Assembly: GCF_017811815.1 (NCBI RefSeq) | Contig: NZ_JADKZI010000010.1 | Coordinates: 1 to 64,000, forward strand | Direction of reading: 5' to 3' | Length of the DNA stretch: 64,000 nt | Source: Flavonifractor sp. AGMB03687 | Lineage (GTDB): Bacteria > Bacillota > Clostridia > Oscillospirales > Oscillospiraceae | Shown here: positions 22,645 to 31,507 of the stretch, piece after piece | How the letters are laid out: each line of letters opens with the position of its first letter | Numbering within the stretch: the first letter of the stretch is position 1 | Notes under the pieces: generated by a model | The model's input: the letters and a program-made list of their open reading frames with translations, nothing else | Told to the model about the DNA's origin: nothing | Database searches by the model: none | Position numbers and translations under genes: made by a program

Positions 22645-25600
22645 TTATGCAGACTCCTGTTCACGGCGCTTGCGCTCCAGAATTTCACGAAGTTCACGCC
22701 GGTCGGTGGTAATCAGGTCCTTCTCAAGAGGGCTGGCCTTAAACTCAACCATGACATTGTTGTTGTTGGTCGAGATCAAGCCATTGCCACGCTCAAAATG
22801 GGTGACCTCCATCGTTTCCGCATCGGACAGATGCAGGGTCTCCTGAACCCGTTCCGCTTCATCATCCTCCAGGTTAAGAATGATCTTTGTCTTGCTGTTG
22901 TTGATGATACCTTTGCCAAAGCGACCTTCATCCAGATTGAAGAAATCGTTGAGGTCTTGGCTCGCGAAGACCGCCGAGCCTCCATACCCACGTATCGTTT
23001 TCGCAATCTCCAAAAGGAAATCGCCGGCCAGCCGTGTGCCTGTGGCGCCTGCACCGGAAAGGAGCTGCCAGCATTCGTCGATGAAGATTGTTTTTTCTTC
23101 CGTGCGGTCAGCCTTTGCCCGGTCCCACACGAAATCAAGCGCCACAAACATTCCTACAGTCAGCAGATCGCCGGTGAGCGAGGAAATGTCCAGCACGGTA
23201 TATTTGTTATCCAGACTTACATTGGTCTGCTTGTTAAATGTACTGGCCGAACCGTGAACCAGACGGTTGAGAATATGAGCCATGCGGATAGTTTCCGGCG
23301 CAGCTTTCAGAATCTCATGCAGGTCGCCTAGCACCGGCATTTCCCGGTACTGACCCGGATTGGCCGGGTCATCCAGTGAAGCGTTATCATGCGTGATGCC
23401 CTTTGCGTTGTAAGTGCGGATCAACGCTTCGTCCAAAAGCTGACGCTCTTCATGGCTCATATCGGGAATGAGCAGGCTGAAAAAGATGTGCAGCTGCTGG
23501 ATTTTTGCCGCCAATTCAGAAAGCTGGATTCCGGGGCCGTCCAGAAGTTCATTGACAGACCGATCAACCTTGCGGATCTCCATAACATTGATGCAGTGAG
23601 GGCTTGCCGGGGAGATTTGGATAAACTCGCCGCCTACGTTTGCACAGGCGCGGTGAAACTCGTGCCCCTTCAAGGGAGCGACGATGAAAATAGGGATATT
23701 TTTACGCCGCATTCTTAACGCCATAAGCTGCATTGTGAAGGTTTTGCCTGCGCCACTGGTACCTAAAATCGAAATGTTGGCATTTTTGTAAATCGCGGAA
23801 TTGAAAATATCCACGATGATGAGGGAACTGTTGTACTTGTTCACCCCCAAAAGGATGCCGTTGTCGTCACACATCTCAAAGGAAGTGAAGGGGTAGCAGC
23901 TTGCGGCGCCGCCAGTCAGCAGGTTGCGCTTGCCACGCTCAAAAAGTCCTTTCTCCATGGATACCAGCGGGAGCGCAGAGAGAAATGCCTGTTCCTCACG
24001 AAAATGGCAGGAACGGACATCCATATCCTGCGAAAGCAGAAGCTTTTTCATCTCGCTGACCTTCCATTCCAAATCTTCCTCAGTAGGGGCAGTAACGGTA
24101 ATCAACAGATTCAGATAGTAGAAGTCCTCGTTGTTGGCAAGACCTTCCTTCAGAAAATAGCCGCTTCGGATGGCGCCGTCGATGTCGTCAAAATCGGTGT
24201 TGGTGTCGCTCGCGTCCTTGATTTTGGAACGATTGATGCGGAGCTGCTGGCCTACCCGCTGGATGATGCGCTCTTTGGGCTGCCTGGAAAGGAACATGTC
24301 CATGTCGATGCCGTCGCCGGCGTTGACGATTAAACTCAGCCATCCGGCGGGAACCTGCGTCTTATAACCATCCGACGGAATCAGCAAATAGGCGTAGTAC
24401 AGCCCGTCTATGCACAGATAGCGCCCATGAGTAAAATCAATACTTTTGGGAGCGGCAAACTCGGCTGCAGGGATATGGTCAATCTCGCTTTCCCGGCCTT
24501 TTGCCGCATACTGTGCAACAACCTCCTGTGCCCGGAGTGCCAGCGGTTTGATGGCGCTCTCATTTCGGCAGAGGAGATTATAAAGAACATCAACCGTAAA
24601 TTCGTCCTCGTTTTCGGGGATAATCACTTCATTACCGCATTGCCGGAGGTAATTGGATGCAGTATGTACGGCGCTTTGCAGGGACTGAATAGCTTCCTCT
24701 TCCTGTTCCGAACGCCGGGTGTTGTTCCAGGGCTCATACTCAAAAATCAGGAAAAAGCGCCGTGTGACAGCTTCCCGGGCGCCGATCTGCTGCACAAAGC
24801 TCAGATAGTCTTCCTGCATCAAACGGCACTGCTCATTTTTCTCCTGAGCCATCTCCCTGCGTACTGTGTCCAAATGACGGTTGATGTCCGCGCGACGGGT
24901 CAGCACCTTGATCTGCAGCTTGACGGGAGAGATTTTCAGATACGACACAAAAGAGTAGATGATATTGCGCTGCTCTCTTGCGCTGCGGAGCATAAAGTTG
25001 ATGGGAACCACCTCGACCACCTTGACATACCGGTGGTCTTTGGTGTAGATGATGCCGTTCTGGATCTTTTCGATGGGAAGATAGTCTGCCACCGGATTCA
25101 GGCAGGCGGGCGGCTGCTCTTTGATATGAGCGGGGCGCTTGGGCGGATGTACCTTCTCCTTCCGCTTGTTGGGCTTTTTCTTCGCTTTTTTGGACGAAAG
25201 TTCTTTCTTCGGCTTTTTCTTGGGCCGGAGCTTCTCACGAATCTCGTAACTGCGAACCTCGTCAAACTCAGCTGGAAAATCCGATTCACCGGAACGCCTG
25301 CGCTTCGGAGGCCGAGACTCCTTTTCTTTCGGAGTCCTTTGCTTGAGATGTCTGCCGGGGCGTTTCATAGGGGGCGCTTGCTCATTCGGCTGCTGACCAT
25401 CGCCGCCGACGATGCGGCGATTCCGCAGATATTTCAAAAAGATAATCAGAAATTCCGACAAACTCTCGCCAGAAATGCCGATCAATGCGACCAGAGCCGC
25501 AGGAAGGGCGGTCAGGCACAAAATGATAATGCGGGTCGTCAACCCGAACGGAACAAACATGAAGACCGGCACCCCGATGGCAAAAGCCAGGATACCGGCC

Positions 25601-25701
25601 TCAATAACATTCCGCGCACGGAACATACCGCCGAAAAATGTGCCTGATTCAATGAAATTCGGCGGTATGATATAAATATCATGGTCGTTTTTGTTGCTCA
25701 T
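22645..25701 (-). CDS. virB4: VirB4-type ATPase fused to a PrgI/VirB3-like membrane domain
   Basis: 1018 residues. Residues 1 to about 100 hold a PrgI-type segment with two membrane helices; about 105-185 is a strongly basic Lys/Arg/Pro-rich linker; then the VirB4 N-terminal and ATPase domains follow. Walker A is ILGTSGAGKTFT (about 645-656), Walker B is KTIFIDECWQLL (about 868-879), then a GGSAVFASQDLNDF arginine-finger-region motif. It powers assembly of the mating channel at the inner face of the membrane. The length is above the usual ~800 because of the fused N-terminus and linker. It is followed by helper genes and preceded by the C39 peptidase gene. Confidence 0.9.
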   Translation of the reverse strand: MSNKNDHDIYIIPPNFIESGTFFGGMFRARNVIEAGILAFAIGVPVFMFVPFGLTTRIIILCLTALPAALVALIGISGESLSEFLIIFLKYLRNRRIVGGDGQQPNEQAPPMKRPGRHLKQRTPKEKESRPPKRRRSGESDFPAEFDEVRSYEIREKLRPKKKPKKELSSKKAKKKPNKRKEKVHPPKRPAHIKEQPPACLNPVADYLPIEKIQNGIIYTKDHRYVKVVEVVPINFMLRSAREQRNIIYSFVSYLKISPVKLQIKVLTRRADINRHLDTVRREMAQEKNEQCRLMQEDYLSFVQQIGAREAVTRRFFLIFEYEPWNNTRRSEQEEEAIQSLQSAVHTASNYLRQCGNEVIIPENEDEFTVDVLYNLLCRNESAIKPLALRAQEVVAQYAAKGRESEIDHIPAAEFAAPKSIDFTHGRYLCIDGLYYAYLLIPSDGYKTQVPAGWLSLIVNAGDGIDMDMFLSRQPKERIIQRVGQQLRINRSKIKDASDTNTDFDDIDGAIRSGYFLKEGLANNEDFYYLNLLITVTAPTEEDLEWKVSEMKKLLLSQDMDVRSCHFREEQAFLSALPLVSMEKGLFERGKRNLLTGGAASCYPFTSFEMCDDNGILLGVNKYNSSLIIVDIFNSAIYKNANISILGTSGAGKTFTMQLMALRMRRKNIPIFIVAPLKGHEFHRACANVGGEFIQISPASPHCINVMEIRKVDRSVNELLDGPGIQLSELAAKIQQLHIFFSLLIPDMSHEERQLLDEALIRTYNAKGITHDNASLDDPANPGQYREMPVLGDLHEILKAAPETIRMAHILNRLVHGSASTFNKQTNVSLDNKYTVLDISSLTGDLLTVGMFVALDFVWDRAKADRTEEKTIFIDECWQLLSGAGATGTRLAGDFLLEIAKTIRGYGGSAVFASQDLNDFFNLDEGRFGKGIINNSKTKIILNLEDDEAERVQETLHLSDAETMEVTHFERGNGLISTNNNNVMVEFKASPLEKDLITTDRRELREILERKRREQESA

Positions 25702-25731
25702 ACATACCTCATTTCCGTAACCGAAGGAAGG

Positions 25732-27108
25732 TCAACCGATAATCCAGAACGGACCGCCGGCGCCTGCACGACGGCTGGCCTCGTTTAAGATAATGGACAG
25801 ATCCCAAAGTTGCTCACTGCGCTTATAGCTGGCCGGGTCTGCCACCATGATTTGACCGTCTTTTACACCTCGAAGAACGATGAAGTGGCCGGAAGAAGTG
25901 AAATGCCCTTCAGCCATGATTGCCACAACCAGCTTTCCCTCAGAAAGTGCATCGACGATGCGCTGCGGCTCGGATGTCGTACAGCCGGATACCGGCAGCC
26001 CCCAGGCTTCTGCTGCGGCAGGAATCAGGGCGTGATAGGAGCCGCTGTTGTCACACCAGTATCCATTTTCATAGGACCACCGTGCCATCTCCACGGGATC
26101 AACCGTATCGTCCGTAAGGGAAGACACTACGATTGCCATGCTGGTCGGCCCGCAGCCGTAGCCGCCAATGTTGTCAGTTCCATAAGGCTGGCTGGCATAG
26201 CGTTCATCCAGCTGATTATAGTACACCACCGGTGTCACACCATCGGTAAAGGTTACATCCCCAAGAGAGGGGATGCTGTTTCCGGTCCACTCTGTCATGT
26301 TCTGGAGCAGCCCATCACCCAAAAAGGTACTCAGGTTGGAAGCGTAGTCAGAGGCAAGCTCCTTTTGCTCATCCGTGAGTGCGAAAACATGGTCCGCAAG
26401 ATAGGATTCACCGTTATACCGGATCGTGTAAATGATCCATGTTTCGGTAGTGGTGGTTTCCTCGCCGGTTTCCGGGTCTTCGGTAGTAACCTCACGGGAT
26501 TCCTGAACGCTGGTGTAGGAATACAGGTGTTCCTTATTGTCCCGGAGAACAGCGGCCAAATCATCCAGTGAAATGCTTTCAAAATCCTCATCCCGGGCCG
26601 CACAATACTGAGAGATGATGAGATTGGCATTGAAAACAGGGCCGGAGGAATAGGAATTCTTGATCTCCATGTGGTCAGCACCAGACGAAGCAAAATCTTC
26701 CTCGATCCGGGCCATCACATCATCCAGCGCCTCGCCCAGAATGGAATTGATGGTGAATGTGATGTCATTGGCGTTTTCCACGATAGCTGTCTCGCTGTTG
26801 AGGACAGGGGCTTCGGAATCTGCCGGAGAAAAGGCGTTAACCAGACCTCCAAAGATAAGCCCCGGGAGCATCAGGATAAACAGTACCGGGAGCAAAAGCA
26901 GAATGATAATGACGGCAATGATCTTGCCGATGTGCTTGCGTCCGGCCCAAACGGCCCCGGCCACGGCACCATACGGGCCGCCGGCGGCGGCTCCTTTTGC
27001 GGCACCGGAAATTGCCTTGCCTGCCTTAATGGCGCCTTTTATCGTGTGGGCGGCGGATGCTCCGGTTTCCACAGCGTCGGCAAGACCAGTCTTTTTTTCT
27101 TCATCCAT
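25732..27108 (-). CDS. Membrane-anchored C39-like peptidase of the conjugation system
   Basis: 458 residues. A Gly/Ala-rich N-terminal segment (about 20-55) precedes one membrane helix (about 62-90). An extracytoplasmic linker domain follows, and the C-terminal 180 residues form a papain-like C39 fold: YYNQLDERYASQPYG, then GGYGCGPTSMAIVVSSL with the catalytic Cys, GHFIVLRG with the His, and VADPASYKR with the Asp. Proteins of this layout stand where VirB1-type wall hydrolases stand in Gram-positive conjugation systems, and may open the wall locally. It starts directly after the upstream stop. Confidence 0.75.
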   Translation of the reverse strand: MDEEKKTGLADAVETGASAAHTIKGAIKAGKAISGAAKGAAAGGPYGAVAGAVWAGRKHIGKIIAVIIILLLLPVLFILMLPGLIFGGLVNAFSPADSEAPVLNSETAIVENANDITFTINSILGEALDDVMARIEEDFASSGADHMEIKNSYSSGPVFNANLIISQYCAARDEDFESISLDDLAAVLRDNKEHLYSYTSVQESREVTTEDPETGEETTTTETWIIYTIRYNGESYLADHVFALTDEQKELASDYASNLSTFLGDGLLQNMTEWTGNSIPSLGDVTFTDGVTPVVYYNQLDERYASQPYGTDNIGGYGCGPTSMAIVVSSLTDDTVDPVEMARWSYENGYWCDNSGSYHALIPAAAEAWGLPVSGCTTSEPQRIVDALSEGKLVVAIMAEGHFTSSGHFIVLRGVKDGQIMVADPASYKRSEQLWDLSIILNEASRRAGAGGPFWIIG

Positions 27109-28101
27109 TTAGAGCCTGTCCTTTCTGCGGGGAGTGGGGGGCAGCTTTTTGACGATTGACTCGTTGTAGGCTATCGAACCATCCGGCGCCATGTAGGGGG
27201 ATTTCTCTACAGTGTCAACAGCGTATTGCTTATACCATGCCGCACCGTCGGCGGAATGAACCGTTGTGTATTGGCCCTCGGGTGCAACATACTGATCTGC
27301 ATGATACATTCCGAAAGCGATACCCACCGGATGCTCGGCGGTAACTTCGGTGCCTGTGATACGCCCGCCGCCGATCTCAACATTCTGGTATTGGGGAATG
27401 TTTTCAGCGCCAGCTTCCAAAGCAGCGTGCCCCATGTAAGAGTGAAGAGCGTCAACAGCTTTCTCACCGGAAATTGTACCCATCTGGGTGATGTTCCCGG
27501 TGGCAACAGAACCGATCACATTGTTGGCGAAATTGCCGCCCTTGCTGACGGACGAAGTATAGATGTGGCCGCCGATACCCCCCGCAGCACCGCCTACGAG
27601 ACCACCAAGGCCGGAGGCTTTTGTTTCTGAGGGAGTTGTCGCTGTTTTTACCGCATTGTTCGTGACCTTCCGGCCAATTACCCCGGCCAGACCGCCGCTG
27701 GCAAAGCCGGCACCAAAGCCGCCGCCCTTACCACCACCGCCTGCATTCACATGGGTGGAATTGCTGCTGTGCCCACCGCCGAAATGGTGGCTGGAAAAGC
27801 TCTTGAATCCACTGAAGCCCCGGGCGGCTATCATGGCTTCCGCCAACATACTGCCGCCGGTTTGGCCTACATTGACTCCCAGACTTGCCATGAAGGAGTC
27901 GATTTTCTGTGATACTTTGAGAAAACCAATCGCACACATGAACCAAATCAGGACATTGCCGGATACTGCTTCTTTGCCTACGGCATCTACCTGCGCCTGC
28001 ACTTCTTCCTCCGTAACGGCGGCAAAAGCGGGTTGGCAGCATAGACAGGCAAGAAGCCCGACCATGAGCGCAAGAAACAGAATTCTTCTGAGTTTTTTCA
28101 T
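27109..28101 (-). CDS. Secreted/membrane ICE protein with Gly-rich centre (CD1107-like)
   Basis: 330 residues from ATG 28101, selected because AAGGAGGGGC lies just upstream. Signal peptide (KKLRRILFLALMVGLLACLC, cleaved near AFA). A membrane segment about 55-75 is followed by a long Gly/Ser-rich region (about 110-225) and a beta-rich C-terminal part. It resembles the CD1107-type mobile-element proteins that accompany TrbL in such operons; no enzymatic motif. Adjacent to trbL (11-base gap). Confidence 0.6.
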   Translation of the reverse strand: MKKLRRILFLALMVGLLACLCCQPAFAAVTEEEVQAQVDAVGKEAVSGNVLIWFMCAIGFLKVSQKIDSFMASLGVNVGQTGGSMLAEAMIAARGFSGFKSFSSHHFGGGHSSNSTHVNAGGGGKGGGFGAGFASGGLAGVIGRKVTNNAVKTATTPSETKASGLGGLVGGAAGGIGGHIYTSSVSKGGNFANNVIGSVATGNITQMGTISGEKAVDALHSYMGHAALEAGAENIPQYQNVEIGGGRITGTEVTAEHPVGIAFGMYHADQYVAPEGQYTTVHSADGAAWYKQYAVDTVEKSPYMAPDGSIAYNESIVKKLPPTPRRKDRL

Positions 28102-28112
28102 TACGCCCCTCC

Positions 28113-28823
28113 TTAAAGCGAAAGCGGGTTGGAGATAAACGAACCAACCATGCTCGTAAATAGGCGCAGGCACCAGGCGTTCATAAGCAGCAGAAAAATC
28201 TGCCCGCCCAGCATCCGACACCAGGATTTCCAGATGTTTGATGTGGTTTGGCTTGCCCCCATCGCAAAAGCGACTGGTGCAGTATAGACCAGCACACCAA
28301 GCAATACATATCGTTCCGCTGCTTCAAGCAGCAGTTTCAGATAGTTCCATGCCAAAATGACGACCAGAATCAAAGTGATCAAGGCCACGGCTCCATTGGC
28401 ACATACACCGATGATCACCAGCATCACCGAATTGAAATCAGCAAAGCTGAGGGGCGGCAGTTCCGAATCCATGATCCAGCGGTACGGGGTGCCGCCGATG
28501 GTCAGTATTGTGTTGATGATCTCGTCTGAAAAAAGTGCCAGCAGAATGAAGAGAACCGAGCGGATGCTCAGCTTCACAGGATCTTCTGCCTCGATACCGG
28601 CGCTCAGACCAAAATTCTTAAACAGCTGCCATACCCAGTTGAGCAAAATCAGACCGACAGCCAGAGCTACAAAAATCCCGTACATCGTCTCTGCGGCGGG
28701 GAAATAGCGCAGAAAAACGGTCATGTCACAACCAAGCGCGCCCAAAACCGAAGTAGTCACAAGGTCGAGACCTGCCATGATCTGCTCTGCAATCCATTCA
28801 ACGATGCCATCCAGGATACCCAT
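28113..28823 (-). CDS. trbL: TrbL/VirB6-type inner-membrane protein
   Basis: 236 residues with six or so membrane segments (LVTTSVLGALG..., TMYGIFVALAVGLILLNWVW, SVLFILLALFSDEI, VMLVIIGVCANGAVALITLILVVILAW, YVLLGVLVYTAPVAFAMG, IFLLLMNAWCLRLF). The late LLGVLVYTAPVAFAMGASQ motif is typical of TrbL/VirB6 proteins. It forms part of the transfer channel in the membrane. Ribosome site AAGGAGGCG precedes ATG 28823. Confidence 0.8.
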   Translation of the reverse strand: MGILDGIVEWIAEQIMAGLDLVTTSVLGALGCDMTVFLRYFPAAETMYGIFVALAVGLILLNWVWQLFKNFGLSAGIEAEDPVKLSIRSVLFILLALFSDEIINTILTIGGTPYRWIMDSELPPLSFADFNSVMLVIIGVCANGAVALITLILVVILAWNYLKLLLEAAERYVLLGVLVYTAPVAFAMGASQTTSNIWKSWCRMLGGQIFLLLMNAWCLRLFTSMVGSFISNPLSL

Positions 28824-28862
28824 AAATTACGCCTCCTTCCAGCGGGTGTAGAGTTGTCTCTG

Positions 28863-29261
28863 TCATCCAGCCCACTGACCGCCGGCAAACAGAGGCGTCA
28901 CATAAGCCATGATAAAGCCCAATCCGTTGAGGATCGCCCAGGTGATACAGATGCGCTTCAGCCAAGCACGGCTTTCATCGACGGTCCGGTCGGAGCGGGA
29001 GAAGTTCATCAACAGCAGGGCGACCGAGGCGGTCACAATGGCCGCAATGGTGGAAATAGCGACGATCTGCGTGTAGACATCCTGCATGATCTCTTTGGCT
29101 TTAGACCAAACATCGGTTGCAGCGAAGGCCGGCTGACAGAAGACCAGCGACATCGTGACACAGAGAAAAGCCATATAGGCGAGTTTGGCAGCGGAAAAAT
29201 GATGCTGAGGCGTGCGGTCGGCATCTTTCCGCTTCGGCTGGGGAAGTTTCAGTTTCTTCAA
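28863..29261 (-). CDS. VirB2/TrbC-like pilin subunit
   Basis: 132 residues from TTG 29261, chosen because GGAGG lies 9 bases upstream; an upstream in-frame TTG at 29303 would add 14 residues but has no ribosome site. A basic N-terminal stretch and signal-type helix (YMAFLCVTMSLVFCQPAFAA, cleavage near AFA-A) are followed by two membrane helices, about 80-100 (IVAISTIAAIVTASVALLLM) and 108-126. This is the usual layout of a VirB2/TrbC-type pilin. It is the first gene of the channel operon after a 250-base leader. Confidence 0.7.
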   Translation of the reverse strand: MKKLKLPQPKRKDADRTPQHHFSAAKLAYMAFLCVTMSLVFCQPAFAATDVWSKAKEIMQDVYTQIVAISTIAAIVTASVALLLMNFSRSDRTVDESRAWLKRICITWAILNGLGFIMAYVTPLFAGGQWAG

Positions 29262-29311
29262 TGTTTGAGGACCTCCAATCCAAATGTGATGATCGTTGCT
29301 CAAAAAGCAAA

Positions 29312-29350
29312 GAATAAGCCCACACCTGATTTACAGATGCGGGCTTATTC
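29312..29350 (-). promoter_or_regulatory. Hairpin in the leader of the conjugation operon
   Basis: GAATAAGCCC (29312-29321) and GGGCTTATTC (29341-29350) are perfect 10-bp arms with a 19-base loop. On the minus strand it follows the gene ending at 29514 by about 160 bases and precedes the pilin gene by about 50, so it may be a terminator/attenuator controlling entry into the channel genes. Confidence 0.5.
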
Positions 29351-29486
29351 CCGGGCCGGACGGCCGTTTGGACAGAAAAAGCACCTCGGAAAAAGGCGCT
29401 GTTCTCTGTCCGTATTCGGTTTTGGGTGCAAGTTTGAGCATATTCAGTCTAACACATGGAGATTTACGCCTCAAGGGCAGAAACGC

Positions 29487-29519
29487 GCCAATTATTTTCC
29501 CGATATGTGCCAATTATTT
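29487..29519. repeat. Paired direct repeats GCCAATTATTT, 22 bp apart
   Basis: GCCAATTATTT at 29487-29497 and 29509-29519, same orientation, starts 22 bp apart (two helical turns). A related pair with the same 22-bp spacing lies at 31407-31442. This pattern suggests binding sites for an element-encoded protein. Confidence 0.55.
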
Positions 29520-30065
29520 GCCCTGCTTGTTTTCGCCGGCCTTCAAGTCTGGGAAAAATTGCTCCAGCACATCCAGGCTGTCCTTGGAGGTATATCCCCA
29601 CAGCACGGAACTGAGGGCTTCGATGGCCTCCCGCCGCTTACGGTAATAGGTGCGGAAGGAAATATCCCGGATATGAGGACGCAGGTTCTCGATGATCTCC
29701 TCCACATTTTTCAGCTGCTGGGGGGAGAGGAAAGAGTAGTACAGAAGCCAGTAGTATGCTTCACCGTTCTTGTGCTTGGTGCGGAGCAGATCGACTGCCG
29801 AATCCAGCAATTTCAGCATTTTGTGGCTGCGCTCAATGCACTTGGCGTGATGCTCAATATCGCTGCCCGCCAGATCGGCGCCGGCCAGGTAGACAGAATC
29901 CAGAAAATCCTCGATGGAAGTGCCATACTCGATCTCAAATTTTGTCCGGACATGCTGAACAGACAGCTCCAGGCTCCAAACCACATCACGGTATTTTTTC
30001 AGCAGCTTCCAGGTGTCGTGGTACAGCGGGTTTTCAGCAACATTCTTTTCGTCAAATTTCTTCAT
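29514..30065 (-). CDS. Helical ICE protein, possible sigma/ArpU-like regulator
   Basis: 183 residues, nearly all helical by composition. The C-terminal half (LSPQQLKNVEEIIENLRPHI and IRDISFRTYYRKRREAIEAL) reads like a sigma region-4-type helix-turn-helix, as in phage ArpU/late-gene activators; this is a weak resemblance. It lies 12 bases after the replication-type gene and in front of the channel operon, a suitable place for an operon activator. AGGAGGCAT precedes ATG 30065. Confidence 0.5.
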   Translation of the reverse strand: MKKFDEKNVAENPLYHDTWKLLKKYRDVVWSLELSVQHVRTKFEIEYGTSIEDFLDSVYLAGADLAGSDIEHHAKCIERSHKMLKLLDSAVDLLRTKHKNGEAYYWLLYYSFLSPQQLKNVEEIIENLRPHIRDISFRTYYRKRREAIEALSSVLWGYTSKDSLDVLEQFFPDLKAGENKQGK

Positions 30066-30077
30066 GGTTATGCCTCC

Positions 30078-31217
30078 TTAATCGTTTTCAACAATGGGGT
30101 TGAGAGTAAGTTCAAAACTTGCGACCTGCTTGTTGCCGCACAACACAGCCAAGCCTAAGCGCAGCACCGTTTGATCGCGCGCGCGGGGTAGTAATACTTC
30201 CCGGCAGTCGCCCGATAAAGGATATAACTTGTAGTGAGAGAGGGAGCATCCAAAGCACGAAATCCCTTGTGCCATCAGGATTTGCGCCATTTTCTGCAGG
30301 ATGATTTCAATGTGAGTTTTTGAAACGCTGGAGAGTTCGTCTGAAACGATGACCTCATGCTCCATGGTGGGCTCTTCCTGGTCAACACAGCCCTCCGCAG
30401 GAAGCTCCAGACGGATATTGAGTGTCATAGCGACCTCCTCTTTGTCCACCATCACATCAGATATTTCAAACATGGTGGACAAGTAGTTTTTAAGATAGAT
30501 TACACTGCCGTGGCGGCCGGGGAAGGACATGAGGGAAATATAGTCCAAGGAGGACAGCTTTTTAAGAATACGGCCAACAGTGGCCCGAGAAAGGCCCCAG
30601 CGAGCGGAAAGTTCCGTATAGGTGACCAAAGGGTTGCCGGTGCCATTGCGAAAATAGGCTACAGGCCCAAGCGCCGACCCCTGCACTTGACTGTCGTTGT
30701 AGATGGCTGAGACCCATAGATCCAGCACGATGTCCATTTCAGAACAGCGGTCAGAGCTGATTAAATCAGTAACGATGGATACCGGTAAAAAGAAAAAGCC
30801 GGTGTCCTTTTGACAGGGAGCGTTATACTCCAGAACCGTGTTGTGTCGGGACCAGTTCCGGATTTTATAGCGGATCACATTCCCTCGCCCCAGAGAGGAG
30901 AAGTCAATGAGATGACGCTGCTGAAGCTCTCCCAGGATGGAAAGCGCCTGACACTGAAAACGAGTCCGAAACCATTGAGAAAGCTCTTTGAGCGTACAGA
31001 CCCATTCGCCGGGGTAGACGGTGTAGCTGATGCCATCAATTCGCCGGTATGAGGTGCGGAAGTTTGCAAAGCTGCAAAGCACGGTATAATAAAAAAGGCC
31101 GGAGCCGCCGCTTGCGCGAATGCTCCGGTCATCTATCAGACGATGGATAAACTGTCGGTAAATCCGACAACGTGGATAGTCCACCACCTGTTTAATTTGT
31201 AATTGATAGGCTGGCAT
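30078..31217 (-). CDS. Replication-initiator-like winged-helix protein
   Basis: 379 residues from ATG 31217, with AAAGGAG upstream. Residues about 35-130 and 195-245 look like two winged-helix units; the second is plain in LVTYTELSARWGLSRATVGRILKKLSSLDYISLMSF. This doubled winged-helix layout is typical of Rep/RepA-like proteins and ICE plasmid-type regulators. The C-terminal 140 residues are not recognised. Repeats typical of a binding region (31407-31474) lie 190 bases upstream of its start, so it may act there as a replication or transfer initiator, which is inference. Confidence 0.5.
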   Translation of the reverse strand: MPAYQLQIKQVVDYPRCRIYRQFIHRLIDDRSIRASGGSGLFYYTVLCSFANFRTSYRRIDGISYTVYPGEWVCTLKELSQWFRTRFQCQALSILGELQQRHLIDFSSLGRGNVIRYKIRNWSRHNTVLEYNAPCQKDTGFFFLPVSIVTDLISSDRCSEMDIVLDLWVSAIYNDSQVQGSALGPVAYFRNGTGNPLVTYTELSARWGLSRATVGRILKKLSSLDYISLMSFPGRHGSVIYLKNYLSTMFEISDVMVDKEEVAMTLNIRLELPAEGCVDQEEPTMEHEVIVSDELSSVSKTHIEIILQKMAQILMAQGISCFGCSLSHYKLYPLSGDCREVLLPRARDQTVLRLGLAVLCGNKQVASFELTLNPIVEND

Positions 31218-31278
31218 AAGAATCTCCTTTTTATATATAAGGTATGAAATTGGATTGCACTGCGAAAAAATCGTTGAC

Positions 31279-31307
31279 TTGAACATCTCTGGGGCTTATG
31301 CTATACT
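31279..31307 (+). promoter_or_regulatory. Outward promoter at the ICE end
   Basis: TTGAAC (31279-31284), 17 bases, TATACT (31302-31307), on the plus strand. It points out of the element toward the metG fragment and could drive it. A 41-codon ORF at 31318 has no ribosome site. Confidence 0.55.
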
Positions 31308-31406
31308 TGTTTCTGTATGAATCTGCTTGCTGATGCTGGCAGTATCCATGCAGGCTTTACTCTTCCTGGGGCTGTTGCCTTTCAAAGCAATGTAGCCATT
31401 CATTGT

Positions 31407-31474
31407 GCCAATTTTAAGCCATCTTCGAGCCAATTCTGAGCCACTACAACTTTTTACAACTTTCCCACAACTTT
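31407..31474. repeat. Iteron-like repeat cluster near the ICE end
   Basis: GCCAATTTTAAGCC (31407-31420) and GCCAATTCTGAGCC (31429-31442) start 22 bp apart. Next come three ACAACTTT repeats, beginning at 31446, 31456 and 31467 (10- and 11-bp steps), in an AT-rich stretch. The mix of 22-bp and 11-bp phasing fits an origin or a transfer/excision control region. Confidence 0.5.
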
Positions 31475-31507
31475 TGCTCAAAACCAAACGGCGCAGGAAG
31501 GCATGAA

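Noticed and set aside
24427-25647. 406-codon plus-strand frame opposite virB4
   Set aside because: Antisense to an unmistakable VirB4 ATPase.
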